A stretch of DNA of 64,000 nt from Enterococcus canintestini (GTDB taxonomy: Bacteria > Bacillota > Bacilli > Lactobacillales > Enterococcaceae). The notes under the pieces are model-generated. The model was given only the letters and a program-made list of their open reading frames with translations. It made no database searches and had not been told where the DNA came from. The position numbers and the translations under genes are program-made. Positions 52,482 through 62,119 of the stretch are shown piece by piece (the stretch's first letter is position 1; every line of letters starts with the position of its first letter). Location of the stretch: the NCBI RefSeq assembly GCF_001885735.1, contig NZ_JXKG01000005.1, positions 1 to 64,000 on the forward strand. Direction: 5' to 3'.

Positions 52482-52772
52482 ATGAAAAAGTTTTTTATAC
52501 ATGGAATAGTGCTAGTCATCTTAGCCAGCAGTTTAGTGGTGCTATTTTGCCAACTAGTAGAGACTACGCCACAAGCTTTAGCTTACACCACCACTACATA
52601 TGAAAAAAATTCCCCGACAAAAAGTATCGTGGCACCAGCAATCAACTGGACAGAAAATAAACCTCAAAAAGCAACCCAGCAAACTTTTAGCAAAAAAAGA
52701 GGGAATCTAATAGCATTCGGTTTAGGTAGTATTTTAGCATTATTGGCTATTTGGCGCCGGCGAAAAAATTAA
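52482..52772 (+). CDS. Small secreted protein with a sorting-signal-like C-terminus
   Basis: A 96-residue protein. An N-terminal signal sequence (KKFFIHGIVLVILASSLVVL) is followed by a Thr/Lys-rich 40-residue stretch, then a hydrophobic helix and the tail WRRRKN, as in LPXTG cell-wall proteins, but no LPXTG: the expected position reads ATQQTFSKK. It may be anchored in the membrane at both ends or be a degenerate surface protein. AAGGGGTGG precedes the ATG at 52482. Not recognised. Confidence 0.6.
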   Translation: MKKFFIHGIVLVILASSLVVLFCQLVETTPQALAYTTTTYEKNSPTKSIVAPAINWTENKPQKATQQTFSKKRGNLIAFGLGSILALLAIWRRRKN

Positions 52773-52821
52773 ATGCACCATTAAAATTGAAAGTTTGGTC
52801 GTTACGAAACTTTTCAGGTGA

Positions 52822-53010
52822 AAAGTTGCTTTAAAACAATACGACAAGACGGTGAATTTGTATTTTTTCCCTCAAGAAGACGGTCAACCTTTACTACCTC
52901 AATATGAAAGTGTGTTTAAAAAGAGTAATATGGGTAAAAGCTGTGTTCGGCTAAAAAGTTTAGACGACAAAAAAATAGCAGCGATTCGCCAACTTTTACA
53001 AAAAATATAA
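52822..53010 (+). pseudogene. C-terminal remnant of a DUF1801-like protein
   Basis: A frame of 62 sense codons with coding character but no start codon, opened only by a TGA at 52819. It reads YDKTVNLYFFPQEDGQPLLP ... SCVRLKSLDDKKIAAIRQLL. The pattern (xVNLYF ... VRxKSLDD ... IxxLL) resembles the C-terminal half of DUF1801 proteins. The upstream ~50 bp contain short stretches in other frames, consistent with decay after frameshifts. The identification is tentative. Confidence 0.5.
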
Positions 53011-53020
53011 AGAAATAACC

Positions 53021-53071
53021 AAAAGCACAGCAAAACGCCTCTTAGAAAAGGTCAGATTGCTGTGCTTTTTT
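53021..53071. terminator. Terminator between the remnant and proA
   Basis: AAAAGCACAGCA pairs with TGCTGTGCTTTT, loop about 25 nt, T-run on the plus side and A-run on the other; it could end proA transcription as well. Confidence 0.78.
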
Positions 53072-53102
53072 AGCGTACTTTTTATTAGCTTCGTCTTGAT
53101 TG

Positions 53103-54350
53103 TTATTGGCGAATTTGACCGTCACCGTAGATGATATATTTCGTTGAAGTCAATTCTTCTAGGCCCATTGGTCCGCGGGCGTGTAGTTTTTGGGTGGAAA
53201 TTCCAATTTCTGCGCCAAAACCAAAGACAAAGCCGTCAGTAAAGCGGGTGGAGGCATTAACATAAACAGCAGCGGCATCCACTTCGTTTAAAAATTTTTG
53301 GCTCGCAAAATAGTTGTCGGTAATAATCGCTTCAGAGTGTTTGGTATTGTAGCGATTGATATGATCGATGGCTTCAGTGATGGAATCTACTACTTTGACA
53401 GCCATAATATAGTCCAAATATTCGGTTGACCAATCTGATTCTGTGGCCGCAATCGCATTTGGCAAATACTGCATAGCTCGTTCATCCGCATGAAGCTCAA
53501 CGTTATGCTCCGCTAATTTTGCGGCGATTTTTGGTAAAAATTCAGCAGCAACATCTTGATGAATTAATAAAGTTTCGGCTGCATTACAAACAGAAGGACG
53601 TTGGGTTTTGGCATTATCGGTAATGTTAATGGCCATCTCCAATTGCGCATCTTTATCAACATAAATGTGATTGTTGCCAGTGCCGGTTTCAATCACTGGA
53701 ACGGTCGCTGTTTCTTTTACGCGACGAATTAAACCAGCGCCACCGCGAGGGATTAAAACATCTAAGTAGGCGGTTAGCCGCATCATTTGATTAGCAACTT
53801 CATGACTCGTATCGGCCACAAATTGAATCGCGTTTTCGTCAACACCAGCATCTTTTAGTGCTTTTTGTAAAATGGTGACCAGTATTTGGTTGGAGTAAAA
53901 GGCTTCTTTACCCCCTCGTAAAATTACCGCGTTACCCGTTTTAAAACACAAGCTAGCCGCATCAGTTGTAACATTTGGCCGAGATTCATAAATAATGCCA
54001 ATGACACCCAATGGTACTTTTTGGCGGCCAATCATTAAACCGTCACTATTTTTCCACATTTTTTCGACTTCGCCGATTGGATCTGGTAATTGAATCACTT
54101 GGCGCATACCGGCTGCCATTTCTTCAATTCGTTCAGGAGTTAATCGTAGGCGATCTTGCATGACAGTTGTAACACCATTGTCTTTTGCGTGGGCCAAATC
54201 TTTTTGGTTGGCTGCTAAGATAGTTGTTTCATTGTCCAAAATCGCTTGGGCCATTAGGGCTAGTAATTCGTTTTTGCGTTTTGTTGACATAAGTGCTAGT
54301 TGGCGGGCACTTTGCTTGGCTTGTTGGCCTAAAACAGTTAAATCAAACAT
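53103..54350 (-). CDS. proA: Gamma-glutamyl phosphate reductase
   Basis: NADPH-dependent enzyme of 415 residues, second step of proline synthesis from glutamate. [33 protein letters not shown] and [12 protein letters not shown] (catalytic Cys) are the ProA signatures, and the C-terminus [17 protein letters not shown] is highly conserved. The ATG at 54350 follows GAGGAGG; the frame extends nine codons further without support. It lies downstream of proB on the same strand, separated by 282 nt containing a long hairpin. Confidence 0.96.
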   Translation of the reverse strand: MFDLTVLGQQAKQSARQLALMSTKRKNELLALMAQAILDNETTILAANQKDLAHAKDNGVTTVMQDRLRLTPERIEEMAAGMRQVIQLPDPIGEVEKMWKNSDGLMIGRQKVPLGVIGIIYESRPNVTTDAASLCFKTGNAVILRGGKEAFYSNQILVTILQKALKDAGVDENAIQFVADTSHEVANQMMRLTAYLDVLIPRGGAGLIRRVKETATVPVIETGTGNNHIYVDKDAQLEMAINITDNAKTQRPSVCNAAETLLIHQDVAAEFLPKIAAKLAEHNVELHADERAMQYLPNAIAATESDWSTEYLDYIMAVKVVDSITEAIDHINRYNTKHSEAIITDNYFASQKFLNEVDAAAVYVNASTRFTDGFVFGFGAEIGISTQKLHARGPMGLEELTSTKYIIYGDGQIRQ

Positions 54351-54632
54351 GCTCTTCCTCCTCATCTTGCAGTGCATATTACGTGTTTTTTTTCTTCTTA
54401 ATTGTGAAACAAAGGCTTAAAAAGTAGCGTAAAGCCGGTTTAATTAGTGGATAATTTGGTAAATCTTCTATTGTGTATGCTAATACGTAAAAGTAGTTGG
54501 CTTTTTTTGCTTTAATTTGCTTCTTCATTATAGGAGGTTTTTTTTAAAATGCGAGAATATTTACTTCTTGTTAAATTTTGGCTAAGTTTTAATAATTTGC
54601 CAAATTTTAATAACGAAGTAAAAAGGGTTAGC
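54351..54632. other. proB-proA intergenic region with a long hairpin
   Basis: TTTACTTCTTGTTAAATTTTGGC (54560-54582, quoted for its first 20 bases TTTACTTCTTGTTAAATTTT plus GGC) pairs almost fully with GCCAAATTTTAATAAC...GAAGTAAA (54599-54623). A plus-strand ATG frame of 42 codons at 54549-54677 sits over the hairpin and runs antisense into proB, so I do not call it a gene. Confidence 0.6.
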
Positions 54633-55439
54633 TTAATCCTCGCGACAAAAAAGGGTGCCAATTTGTTTGCCGGCTAAAATATCAAAAATGACTTGTGGCT
54701 TTTGACCGTTGGCTAAAACCATTGCACTGTCGGCTAGTAAAATGCGTTTGGCGGCGTTTAACTTACTAATCATGCCACCGGTGCCGAATTTTGAACCTTT
54801 ATCGCCAGCATAATCCCAAATTTGTGGGGTAATTTCATGAATCGTATGAAATAAAATCGCATTTTTATTTTTCGCTGGATTACCGGAATAAAAACCGTCA
54901 ATATCAGATAACATCACCAAAACATCCCCTTTTACTAGCTGGGTTACGATGGCTGAAAGCTGATCGTTGTCGCCAAATTTGGTTTGATGATCTAATTCAT
55001 CAATTGCGACAGTATCATTTTCGTTAATAATAGGAATAATTCCCATTTGCAACAGTTGTTCTAATGTATTGACGACATTTTTCCGACTTTCGGGAAATTC
55101 GACAATATCACGGGTTAATAGGACTTGGGCTGTTTGTTGGCTGTAAGTTAAAAAGCGCTGATTGTAAATATTCATCAACTCTGCTTGGCCGACTGCGGCT
55201 ACGGCTTGTTGGGCAGGGATAGTCGTGGGGCGACTGTCTAGGTGTAATTTATTCATCCCCACACCAATCGCACCAGAAGAAACTAAGACGACTTCTTTGC
55301 CTTGGTTTCTTAAATCGCTTAAAACAAACGCCAGTTGGTCAATTCCAGCTAAATTGATATTGCCGTTAGGATAAATTAGGGAGCTGGTGCCAATTTTAAT
55401 GACGATGCGTTGCGCTGTGGTTAAAAATTCACGTTCCAT
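54633..55439 (-). CDS. proB: Glutamate 5-kinase (short form without PUA domain)
   Basis: ATP-dependent kinase of 268 residues, first step of proline synthesis. VIKIGTSSLI, VLVSSGAIGVGM, PIINENDTVAIDEL and GTGGMISKLNAAKRIL are the amino-acid-kinase motifs. It ends shortly after the kinase domain and lacks the C-terminal PUA domain of E. coli ProB, as in many Lactobacillales. The ATG at 55439 is 8 nt after AAAGGAG; the in-frame extension to 55481 is not needed. Expected to be feedback-inhibited by proline. Confidence 0.95.
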   Translation of the reverse strand: MEREFLTTAQRIVIKIGTSSLIYPNGNINLAGIDQLAFVLSDLRNQGKEVVLVSSGAIGVGMNKLHLDSRPTTIPAQQAVAAVGQAELMNIYNQRFLTYSQQTAQVLLTRDIVEFPESRKNVVNTLEQLLQMGIIPIINENDTVAIDELDHQTKFGDNDQLSAIVTQLVKGDVLVMLSDIDGFYSGNPAKNKNAILFHTIHEITPQIWDYAGDKGSKFGTGGMISKLNAAKRILLADSAMVLANGQKPQVIFDILAGKQIGTLFCRED

Positions 55440-55984
55440 CTTGATACTCCTTTTAAACGGATCAGCGACAGAAAAAATCAACTAAAAAATTCTTTGTTAA
55501 TTTTTGTCGCTGCCACGGTTGCTCTTTTAAATCCGGTTTTTTTGACAGTAGTAAGTCACATTTTGACACATATTGTCACAATTGCCGGTCAGTTGCCTCC
55601 ATTGTACTTGGTTTTCTTAAAATTTTCACCTGCAGTTTAGTAAAAAGACGTTCCTTAATTGGCACTTTTGTTTTTTTGTCATCACCAATAATGAAATGAA
55701 ACGTCGCGCTAAAATAGCACAAAGAAAAGTTCACGGAACTAAAAAGTAAGAAAAAAATAAGATTTGGTACCGATTTTTGAAGATTGTATGGATTTTACGA
55801 AATTTTTCGTATTATTGGTTTGAATCCATAAAAATGACCGGTACTTATGCTAAAATAGCGTTATATAAAATATGTAAACTTACGCTTATTTTACAGTTTT
55901 TTTCTGCTGAAAAAAGCTGCGAAATTTTTTGAAAGTTTATTGAAATCACAATTTTCTTTTTGAATTGTTTGAGGAGGTATTTAT
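55440..55984. promoter_or_regulatory. Divergent region between proB and dut
   Basis: The dut side has an extended -10, TGCTAAAAT (55848-55856), without a clear -35. Upstream at 55787-55830 is a dyad: TATGGATT/AATCCATA outer and TACGAA/TTCGTA inner arms, a candidate operator. On the proB side TGACAGTAGTAAGTCACATT and TTGTCACAATTG-like inverted pieces occur near 55545-55580. I found no proline T-box. Confidence 0.45.
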
Positions 55985-56494
55985 TTGCGCACACGAGGGT
56001 TTGAAGTTGTTTCCCAATTTTTAGATAAAGAAATACAATTACCAAAACGAGCAACAAATCACGCAGCTGGTTATGATTTTGAAGCGGCAGCAGATGTAGT
56101 CATTCCAAGTATTTGGCAAGAAGGACTACTGACAGGTTTAAAAGCATTAAAAGCAAAAGGTGATAGCAAGTTTTTAAAACCAGTTTTGGTCCCAACTGGA
56201 ATCAAAGCTTATATGGGCGACGATGAATTTTTACAATTAGCTAATCGCTCCAGCAATCCTTTAAAACGTTTTTTAGTTTTAACGAATGGCGTCGGGGTTA
56301 TTGATAGTGATTATTACGATAATTCTGATAACGAAGGGCATATTATGTTCCAATTTACTAACTTTGGTTTAACCGATGTCACGATTAAAAAAGGCGAAAG
56401 AATCGGTCAAGGGATTTTCTTACCTTTTTTAAAAGCGGATCAAGATGAAACGAGTGCTTTACGCACGGGTGGTTTTGGTTCTTCAAATAAATAA
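55985..56494 (+). CDS. dut: dUTP diphosphatase (trimeric type with insert)
   Basis: Hydrolyses dUTP to dUMP and pyrophosphate, keeping uracil out of DNA; 169 residues. Motif I NHAAGYDFEAA, motif II ANRSSNPLKR, motif III TNGVGVIDSDYYDN and motif V RTGGFGSS are visible. About 25 residues (SIWQEGLLTGLKALKAKGDS) are inserted between motifs I and II, as in several Firmicute and phage dUTPases. The start is TTG at 55985 after GGAGG. Upstream of radA, with its own promoter. Confidence 0.9.
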   Translation: MRTRGFEVVSQFLDKEIQLPKRATNHAAGYDFEAAADVVIPSIWQEGLLTGLKALKAKGDSKFLKPVLVPTGIKAYMGDDEFLQLANRSSNPLKRFLVLTNGVGVIDSDYYDNSDNEGHIMFQFTNFGLTDVTIKKGERIGQGIFLPFLKADQDETSALRTGGFGSSNK

Positions 56495-56557
56495 AAGTAC
56501 ACGTTTTGTACAGCTTTTATTAGCGGTAGGTGTGCTAAAATAAAGGAAGGGATAGTT

Positions 56558-57928
56558 GTGGCAAAAAAGCCCAAAGTCCAATTTGAATGTCAACATTGTG
56601 GCTATATTTCACCAAAATATCTCGGTAAATGTCCCAACTGTGGCAGCTGGAATTCAATGGTGGAAGTGGTCATTCAAGATACCACTGATCGCCGTGTTCG
56701 GACGAGTTTAACTGGTGAAAAAACCAAGCCCACAAAAATCGCCGATGTCATCCCCAAAAAAGAACCCCGCGTTAAAACGAAATTAGCGGAATTAAATCGC
56801 GTTTTAGGTGGTGGGGTGGTTCCGGGTTCAATGGTTTTAATTGGTGGTGATCCAGGGATCGGGAAATCGACTTTGCTTTTACAAGTGTCCCAACAACTGG
56901 CAGAATCTGGCGGTAAAGTCTTGTATGTTTCCGGTGAAGAAAGTGCCGAACAAATTAAAATGCGGGCCGAGCGCTTAGGTTCGATTAAAACCGAATTTTA
57001 TTTGTACGCGGAAACCGATATGCACGAAATTTCGCGGGCAATTGAAAATCTGGCACCAGATTACGTCATCATCGACTCTATTCAAACTATGACGCAGCCT
57101 GATGTGACCAGTGTGGCAGGCAGTGTTTCCCAAGTTCGAGAAACTACCGCGGAATTGTTAAAAATTGCCAAGTCCAATGGAATTGCGATTTTTATTGTTG
57201 GGCATGTGACCAAAGAAGGTTCCATTGCTGGACCGCGGATGTTAGAGCATATGGTGGATACGGTTTTGTATTTTGAAGGAGAAAAGCATCATACTTTCCG
57301 GATTTTACGGGCAGTAAAAAATCGTTTTGGTTCCACTAACGAAATTGGTATCTTTGAAATGCACGAAGATGGTCTTCATGAAGTGGCCAATCCGTCGCAA
57401 GTTTTCTTAGAAGAGCGTTTAGCTGGTGCTACGGGTTCAGCCATTGTCGTAGCGATGGAAGGCAGTCGCCCAATTTTAGTCGAAATTCAAGCGCTTGTCA
57501 CACCAACGATGTTTGGTAATGCCAAACGGACCACAACCGGCCTTGATTTTAATCGCGTTTCTTTAATTATGGCCGTGTTAGAAAAACGCGCTGGGTTATT
57601 GTTGCAAAATCAGGATGCGTATTTAAAAGCGGCTGGTGGCGTGAAATTAAATGAACCGGCGATTGATTTGGCAGTCGCAGTTGCCATTGCGTCTAGTTAC
57701 AAAGAAAAAGGAACTAGTCCAACTGAGTGTTTTATTGGTGAAATTGGTTTGACCGGTGAAATCCGCCGCGTTTCCAATATTGAGCAGCGGGTCAAAGAAG
57801 TACAAAAATTAGGTTTTACTAAAGTGTATCTACCAAAAAATAATTTGAATGGTTGGCAAGCGCCAAAAGGGATTCAAGTTGTTGGCGTGGCGACACTGGC
57901 TGAAACATTAAAAAAAGTTTTTGGCTAA
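56558..57928 (+). CDS. radA: DNA repair protein RadA
   Basis: A RecA-like ATPase/branch-migration helicase of 456 residues acting in recombinational repair. N-terminal zinc finger [20 protein letters not shown], Walker [11 protein letters not shown], the RadA motif [12 protein letters not shown], and a C-terminal Lon-protease-like domain ([19 protein letters not shown]). The start is GTG at 56558 with GGAAGGGA upstream. TGCTAAAAT at 56533-56541 is a likely extended -10. disA, which follows radA in bacilli, is absent here. Confidence 0.96.
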   Translation: MAKKPKVQFECQHCGYISPKYLGKCPNCGSWNSMVEVVIQDTTDRRVRTSLTGEKTKPTKIADVIPKKEPRVKTKLAELNRVLGGGVVPGSMVLIGGDPGIGKSTLLLQVSQQLAESGGKVLYVSGEESAEQIKMRAERLGSIKTEFYLYAETDMHEISRAIENLAPDYVIIDSIQTMTQPDVTSVAGSVSQVRETTAELLKIAKSNGIAIFIVGHVTKEGSIAGPRMLEHMVDTVLYFEGEKHHTFRILRAVKNRFGSTNEIGIFEMHEDGLHEVANPSQVFLEERLAGATGSAIVVAMEGSRPILVEIQALVTPTMFGNAKRTTTGLDFNRVSLIMAVLEKRAGLLLQNQDAYLKAAGGVKLNEPAIDLAVAVAIASSYKEKGTSPTECFIGEIGLTGEIRRVSNIEQRVKEVQKLGFTKVYLPKNNLNGWQAPKGIQVVGVATLAETLKKVFG

Positions 57929-57963
57929 ATAGCTAAATTAGTTTTAACAGGTAGTCTTATCGC

Positions 57964-58032
57964 GCTAAATAGAAAAGATAATAGGAGCTACAAAAATTAG
58001 CACTATTTTCCCAGTTACCTTTTCTATTTAGC
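57964..58032 (+). other. Long hairpin in the yacL leader
   Basis: GCTAAATAGAAAAG (57964-57977) and CTTTTCTATTTAGC (58019-58032) are a perfect 14-bp inverted repeat; inside, ATAGGAGCTA and TAGCACTAT pair further. No T-run follows. It could be a leader RNA structure or a protein target. Confidence 0.6.
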
Positions 58033-58057
58033 AGCAAAAAATCGGAGGAGTTTTGTT

Positions 58058-59296
58058 ATGCAACGACGGATCATTATTGTTTTAATGGTCGTAGCTGGCG
58101 CTAGCTTGGGGGCTTCATTTTTACCCATGGCGTGGGATACGATTGGCTTAACTGGCAACCAGTGGCTAAATAACCCCTTTACCAACATTTTGATTGGCGC
58201 AATTATTTTCTTTTTATTCGCGTTGGTATTGGAACGGTATATTTCAGCTGGATTGTCTTATATTGAGAAAAAATTGAGTGAAATTAGTTTAACCTATCTG
58301 CTCTTTGGGGCAATTGGTACCATTATTGGGTTGATGATTGGGATGATTATCTCCATTCCCTTATATAATTTGAACATTCCATTTGTGACTAGCTTTATGC
58401 CCTTTTTCGTGATGATTTTATTGGGGTATTTTGGTTTCCAAGTTGGGGTGACGCGGATTGACGAGTGGAAAAAGATCTTTACTCCCAAATCGAAAAAAAA
58501 TGACGAAACCCAACAACAGATTTTAGAGCGTAAAGCAGGGGATACTTTTCACCGTTATAAAATTTTAGATACAAGTGTCATTATTGACGGGCGCGTTTAT
58601 GACATTGCTAAAACTGGCTTTTTAGAAGGTACGATTTTAATTCCGAATTTTGTTTTGTATGAATTGCAATATATTGCCGATTCTGGGGATAGTCTAAAAC
58701 GGGTACGAGGACGGCGCGGCCTTGATATTTTAAACGCGTTACAAAAAGAAGAAGATATCTCAGTAGAAATGTATGACGGTGATTTTGAAGATATTCAAGA
58801 AGTCGACAGCAAATTATTGAAGTTAGCCAAACTTTTAGATGGCGTTGTCGTCACCAATGACTACAACTTAAACAAAGTAGCGGAGTTTCAAAATGTGCCA
58901 GTTTTAAATATTAATGCTCTAGCAAATGCTGTAAAACCAGTAGTGATTCCAGGGGAAACTATGGATGTCTTATTAGTAAAAGCCGGAACAGAACGCCAAC
59001 AAGGGGTTGCTTATTTAGATGACGGTACGATGGTCGTAGTTGAAGACGGCCAACATTATATGAATGAACGTATTAAAGTCGTAGTGACTAGCGCACTTCA
59101 AACAGCAGCTGGACGTATGATTTTTGCCAAGCCAGCACATTCAGGGCGGGGTATTGATGATGTGAAACCAGAAACTACAGCAACTGGTTTAGAGCAAGCA
59201 GAAAGTAGTGACAATACGCAAAATAATAGCAATCAGAAACAAAACCAGCAAAATGGGAATCAAAAAAATCGGAATAAAGGCCGTAAGAATGCTTAG
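58058..59296 (+). CDS. yacL: PIN and TRAM domain membrane protein (YacL family)
   Basis: A 412-residue protein: four N-terminal helices (~1-135), a PIN nuclease-type domain (KILDTSVIIDGRVYDIAKTG with the first acidic residues; VVTNDYNLNKVAEF with later ones), a TRAM RNA-binding domain (~280-345) and a Gln/Asn-rich tail (NNSNQKQNQQNGNQKNRNKG). Probable membrane-bound RNase or RNA-binding protein of unproven function. The order radA-yacL-ispF matches bacilli. Its stop overlaps the ispF start by 8 nt. Confidence 0.9.
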   Translation: MQRRIIIVLMVVAGASLGASFLPMAWDTIGLTGNQWLNNPFTNILIGAIIFFLFALVLERYISAGLSYIEKKLSEISLTYLLFGAIGTIIGLMIGMIISIPLYNLNIPFVTSFMPFFVMILLGYFGFQVGVTRIDEWKKIFTPKSKKNDETQQQILERKAGDTFHRYKILDTSVIIDGRVYDIAKTGFLEGTILIPNFVLYELQYIADSGDSLKRVRGRRGLDILNALQKEEDISVEMYDGDFEDIQEVDSKLLKLAKLLDGVVVTNDYNLNKVAEFQNVPVLNINALANAVKPVVIPGETMDVLLVKAGTERQQGVAYLDDGTMVVVEDGQHYMNERIKVVVTSALQTAAGRMIFAKPAHSGRGIDDVKPETTATGLEQAESSDNTQNNSNQKQNQQNGNQKNRNKGRKNA

Positions 59297-59789
59297 AGTT
59301 GGTCAAGGTTATGATTTACATCCTTTAGTTTTAAACAGGCCACTCATTTTAGGCGGCGTCACTGTTTTTCATCCTGACAACCTGGGACTTGCAGGTGTAA
59401 CCGATGGGGATTGCTTAACCCATGCAATTATCGATGCCATTTTAGGTGCTGCAGGTTTAGGCGATATTGGTCAGATGTTTAAAGCTACTGCTGCAACGGT
59501 ACAAAATGCCGATTCGACTCACTTATTGGCGATAGTTTTACAAAAAGCGTGGTCGCTTGGCTTTACTATTCACAATATTGATTGTACAATTCTAGCTGAA
59601 CAGCCCAAACTTGCGGACTCTATTCCCAAAATGCGGCGAGTGCTTTGTGAAATTTGTCAGTTAGAAGAAAATCAGCTTAGTATTAAAGCCACAACAATGG
59701 AACAATTAGGGCCTGTTGGTCGCAATGAAGCAATTGCGGCAATGGCTGTTACCCTACTTGAAAATAATTCGAAGGAAGCGATTAGATGA
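59289..59789 (+). CDS. ispF: 2-C-methyl-D-erythritol 2,4-cyclodiphosphate synthase-like protein
   Basis: A 166-residue protein of the IspF family, the MEP-pathway cyclase. VGQGYDLH gives Asp9/His11 and [18 protein letters not shown] gives His45, the metal ligands; [10 protein letters not shown] holds the Glu that binds the second metal. The loop normally reading FPDTDP is FKATAA here, and the HSDGD motif is VTDGD (His lost), so catalysis is doubtful. ispD, normally between yacL and ispF, is missing. The ATG at 59289 overlaps yacL; the gene is coupled to gltX by ATGA. Confidence 0.85.
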   Translation: MLRVGQGYDLHPLVLNRPLILGGVTVFHPDNLGLAGVTDGDCLTHAIIDAILGAAGLGDIGQMFKATAATVQNADSTHLLAIVLQKAWSLGFTIHNIDCTILAEQPKLADSIPKMRRVLCEICQLEENQLSIKATTMEQLGPVGRNEAIAAMAVTLLENNSKEAIR

Positions 59790-61243
59790 CGAAAATTCGC
59801 GTGCGTTACGCACCAAGCCCAACTGGACATTTACACATTGGTAATGCCAGAACTGCGCTATTTAACTATTTATTTGCCCGCCACAACGGCGGAGATTTCA
59901 TTATCCGCATTGAAGATACGGATACCAAACGCAATATTGAAGACGGAGAAAAAAGTCAGTTAGATAATTTGAAATGGTTAGGGATGGACTGGGATGAATC
60001 TCCTGCAAATCCGGGTGAATACGGCCCTTATCGTCAATCAGAAAGAGCTGAAATTTACCAACCATTAATCGATCAACTGTTAGCTTCTAACCGTGCTTAT
60101 AAATGTTACTGCACGCCAGAAGAATTAGAAGCAGAACGAGAAGCGCAACGTGCCCGTGGTGAAATGCCGCATTATTCTGGTAAATGTGCCCATTTAACAC
60201 CAGAAGAACAAGCGCAAAAAGAAGCGCAAGGTTTAACACCTGTGATTCGTTTCCGTGTACCAAAAAACACAGAATTCAAATTTCACGACATGGTCAAAGG
60301 GGAAATCTCTTTTGAATCAGATAATGTTGGTGGCGACTTTGTGATTCAAAAACGCGACGGCATGCCAACTTACAACTTCGCCGTAGCAGTCGACGATCAT
60401 ATGATGAAAATCACCCACGTTTTGCGCGGGGATGACCATATCGCCAATACACCAAAACAATTAATGATTTATGATGCTTTTGGTTGGAAAGCGCCAGAAT
60501 TTGGTCACATGACCTTAATCATTAACTCTGAAACAGGTAAAAAACTAAGCAAACGGGATGAATCAATCCTACAATTTATCGAACAATATCGCGAATTAGG
60601 TTACTTGCCAGAAGCAATGTTTAACTTTATTGCTTTACTTGGTTGGTCACCAGTGGGAGAAGATGAAATCTTTAGCCAAGATGAATTAATTAAGATGTTT
60701 GATCCGAACCGTTTAAGTAAATCACCTGCGGCTTTTGATGCCAAAAAATTAGAATGGGTAAATAACCACTACATTAAAGCGATGGACTTAGACGTTTTAG
60801 TAGAAATGTGCTTACCATATTTGCAAAAAGCAGGTCGCATCTCCGCAGATTTATCTGCTGAAGAACTAGAACGGGTGAAAAAAATCGTGGCCTTGTATCA
60901 ACCACAAATGAGTTATGCTGCTCAAATCGTGGAATTATCTGAACTCTTCTTTACTGAACATCCTGTTTTAGACGATGCAGCAAAAGAAGTTTTAGCTGGC
61001 GAAACAGTGCCGCAAGTCTTGTCTGCTTTTAAAGCAAAACTTGAAGCAATGGATACAGTGGATGCCCCAAGCGTAAAAGCTGCGATTAAAGAAGTACAAA
61101 AAGAAACAGGCGTTAAAGGCAAGAACTTATTTATGCCAATTCGCGTCGCTGTTTCAGGCCAAACTCATGGCCCAGAATTACCAGATACTGTTGAACTTTT
61201 AGGCAAAGAAAAAGCTTTAGCTCACCTAGAACAAGTTTTATAA
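59786..61243 (+). CDS. gltX: Glutamyl-tRNA synthetase
   Basis: Class I synthetase of 485 residues. HIGH-type motif [22 protein letters not shown]-type motif [10 protein letters not shown], a [20 protein letters not shown] zinc-region remnant and a C-terminal anticodon-binding domain. As in most Firmicutes it probably also charges tRNA-Gln with Glu for GatCAB. The ATG overlaps the ispF stop. Confidence 0.97.
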   Translation: MTKIRVRYAPSPTGHLHIGNARTALFNYLFARHNGGDFIIRIEDTDTKRNIEDGEKSQLDNLKWLGMDWDESPANPGEYGPYRQSERAEIYQPLIDQLLASNRAYKCYCTPEELEAEREAQRARGEMPHYSGKCAHLTPEEQAQKEAQGLTPVIRFRVPKNTEFKFHDMVKGEISFESDNVGGDFVIQKRDGMPTYNFAVAVDDHMMKITHVLRGDDHIANTPKQLMIYDAFGWKAPEFGHMTLIINSETGKKLSKRDESILQFIEQYRELGYLPEAMFNFIALLGWSPVGEDEIFSQDELIKMFDPNRLSKSPAAFDAKKLEWVNNHYIKAMDLDVLVEMCLPYLQKAGRISADLSAEELERVKKIVALYQPQMSYAAQIVELSELFFTEHPVLDDAAKEVLAGETVPQVLSAFKAKLEAMDTVDAPSVKAAIKEVQKETGVKGKNLFMPIRVAVSGQTHGPELPDTVELLGKEKALAHLEQVL

Positions 61244-61278
61244 AACTCTGTTTACAGGAAGTTTTAATCAGCAAACGA

Positions 61279-61308
61279 TTGGAATTTGGTAAAAGCATGA
61301 GGTTTAAT
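61279..61308 (+). promoter_or_regulatory. Promoter of the cysE-cysS T-box transcript
   Basis: TTGGAA (61279-61284), 18-bp spacer, TTTAAT (61303-61308). Confidence 0.45.
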
Positions 61309-61324
61309 TAAATAAATAGGCGTT

Positions 61325-61542
61325 GATTAGACGAAGTACTGCGGGATTTTCTAAAGAGAGGTTACTAAGCTGGTGGAAAGTAACTGAGATGAAGCAGGAA
61401 ATGCACCTAGGAGCTAGCTTTATGCCGTTTTGTGGACGTTACCCACTCTTGAGGAACCAATTTTATAATTGGGTCAAATGAAAGTGGAACCACGCCAAAA
61501 GCGTCTTTTAAATAAGGAAACTTATTTAAAGGGCGCTTTTTT
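61325..61542 (+). ncRNA. Cysteine T-box riboswitch with terminator
   Basis: Stem I contains GTTACT/AGTAAC around AAGCTGGTGGAA; the likely specifier is TGC (Cys) at 61402-61404 in GGAAATGCACC. The T-box sequence GTGGAACCACG (61484-61494) is followed by a terminator, AAAAGCG...TTTAAATAAG / CTTATTTAAAG...CGCTTTTTT (61497-61542). Uncharged tRNA-Cys should favour antitermination and expression of cysE-cysS. Confidence 0.88.
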
Positions 61543-61588
61543 ATTAATAGCTACTAAAATATCTTAATATAAAAAAGGATGTGACACG

Positions 61589-62119
61589 ATGGGATGGGGG
61601 AGACGTGCGATTCAAGCAGCCAAGGAAAATGATCCGGCGGCCCGCCACACATTGGAAATTATTTTGACTTATCCGGGTATTCATGCTTTGTTTTGGCATC
61701 GCTTTGAACATTTTTTATACAATCACAAGCTGTTTTTATGGGCACGAATCAGTTCCCAATTTCAACGCTTTTTAACGGGCATTGAGATTCATCCTGGCGC
61801 CAAAATCGGCGACGGTGTGTTCATCGATCACGGCATGGGTGTTGTGATTGGCGAAACGGCAGAAGTCGGCGATGACGTCGTTTTATTTCATGGGGTCACA
61901 CTAGGTGGTACCGGAAAACAAGCCGGTAAACGGCACCCTACGATCAAACAAGGAGCGATGATTTCAGCGAACGCTCAAATTTTAGGCCCGGTGACGGTGG
62001 GTAAAAATGCCAAAATTGGGGCAGGGGCAGTTGTTTTAAAAGATATTCCAGATGATGCAACGGCAGTAGGAATCCCAGCGAAAGTTGTGCGAATTGCAGG
62101 AAAGAAGGTTGAAGTATGA
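61589..62119 (+). CDS. cysE: Serine O-acetyltransferase
   Basis: Makes O-acetylserine from serine and acetyl-CoA for cysteine synthesis; 176 residues, shorter than E. coli CysE as usual in Firmicutes. An N-terminal helical part is followed by left-handed beta-helix hexapeptide repeats; [20 protein letters not shown] and [20 protein letters not shown] hold the active-site His/Asp. GGATGTGA precedes the ATG. It is controlled by the Cys T-box and overlaps cysS by ATGA. Confidence 0.95.
   Translation: MGWGRRAIQAAKENDPAARHTLEIILTYPGIHALFWHRFEHFLYNHKLFLWARISSQFQRFLTGIEIHPGAKIGDGVFIDHGMGVVIGETAEVGDDVVLFHGVTLGGTGKQAGKRHPTIKQGAMISANAQILGPVTVGKNAKIGAGAVVLKDIPDDATAVGIPAKVVRIAGKKVEV

Noticed and set aside
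54549-54677. 42-codon plus-strand ATG frame after AGGAGG
   Set aside because: The spacing to the ribosome site is 12 nt, it covers a long hairpin and ends antisense to proB.
55440-55600. Proline T-box upstream of proB
   Set aside because: No T-box sequence (GGTGGNACCRCG) on the minus strand and no associated terminator.
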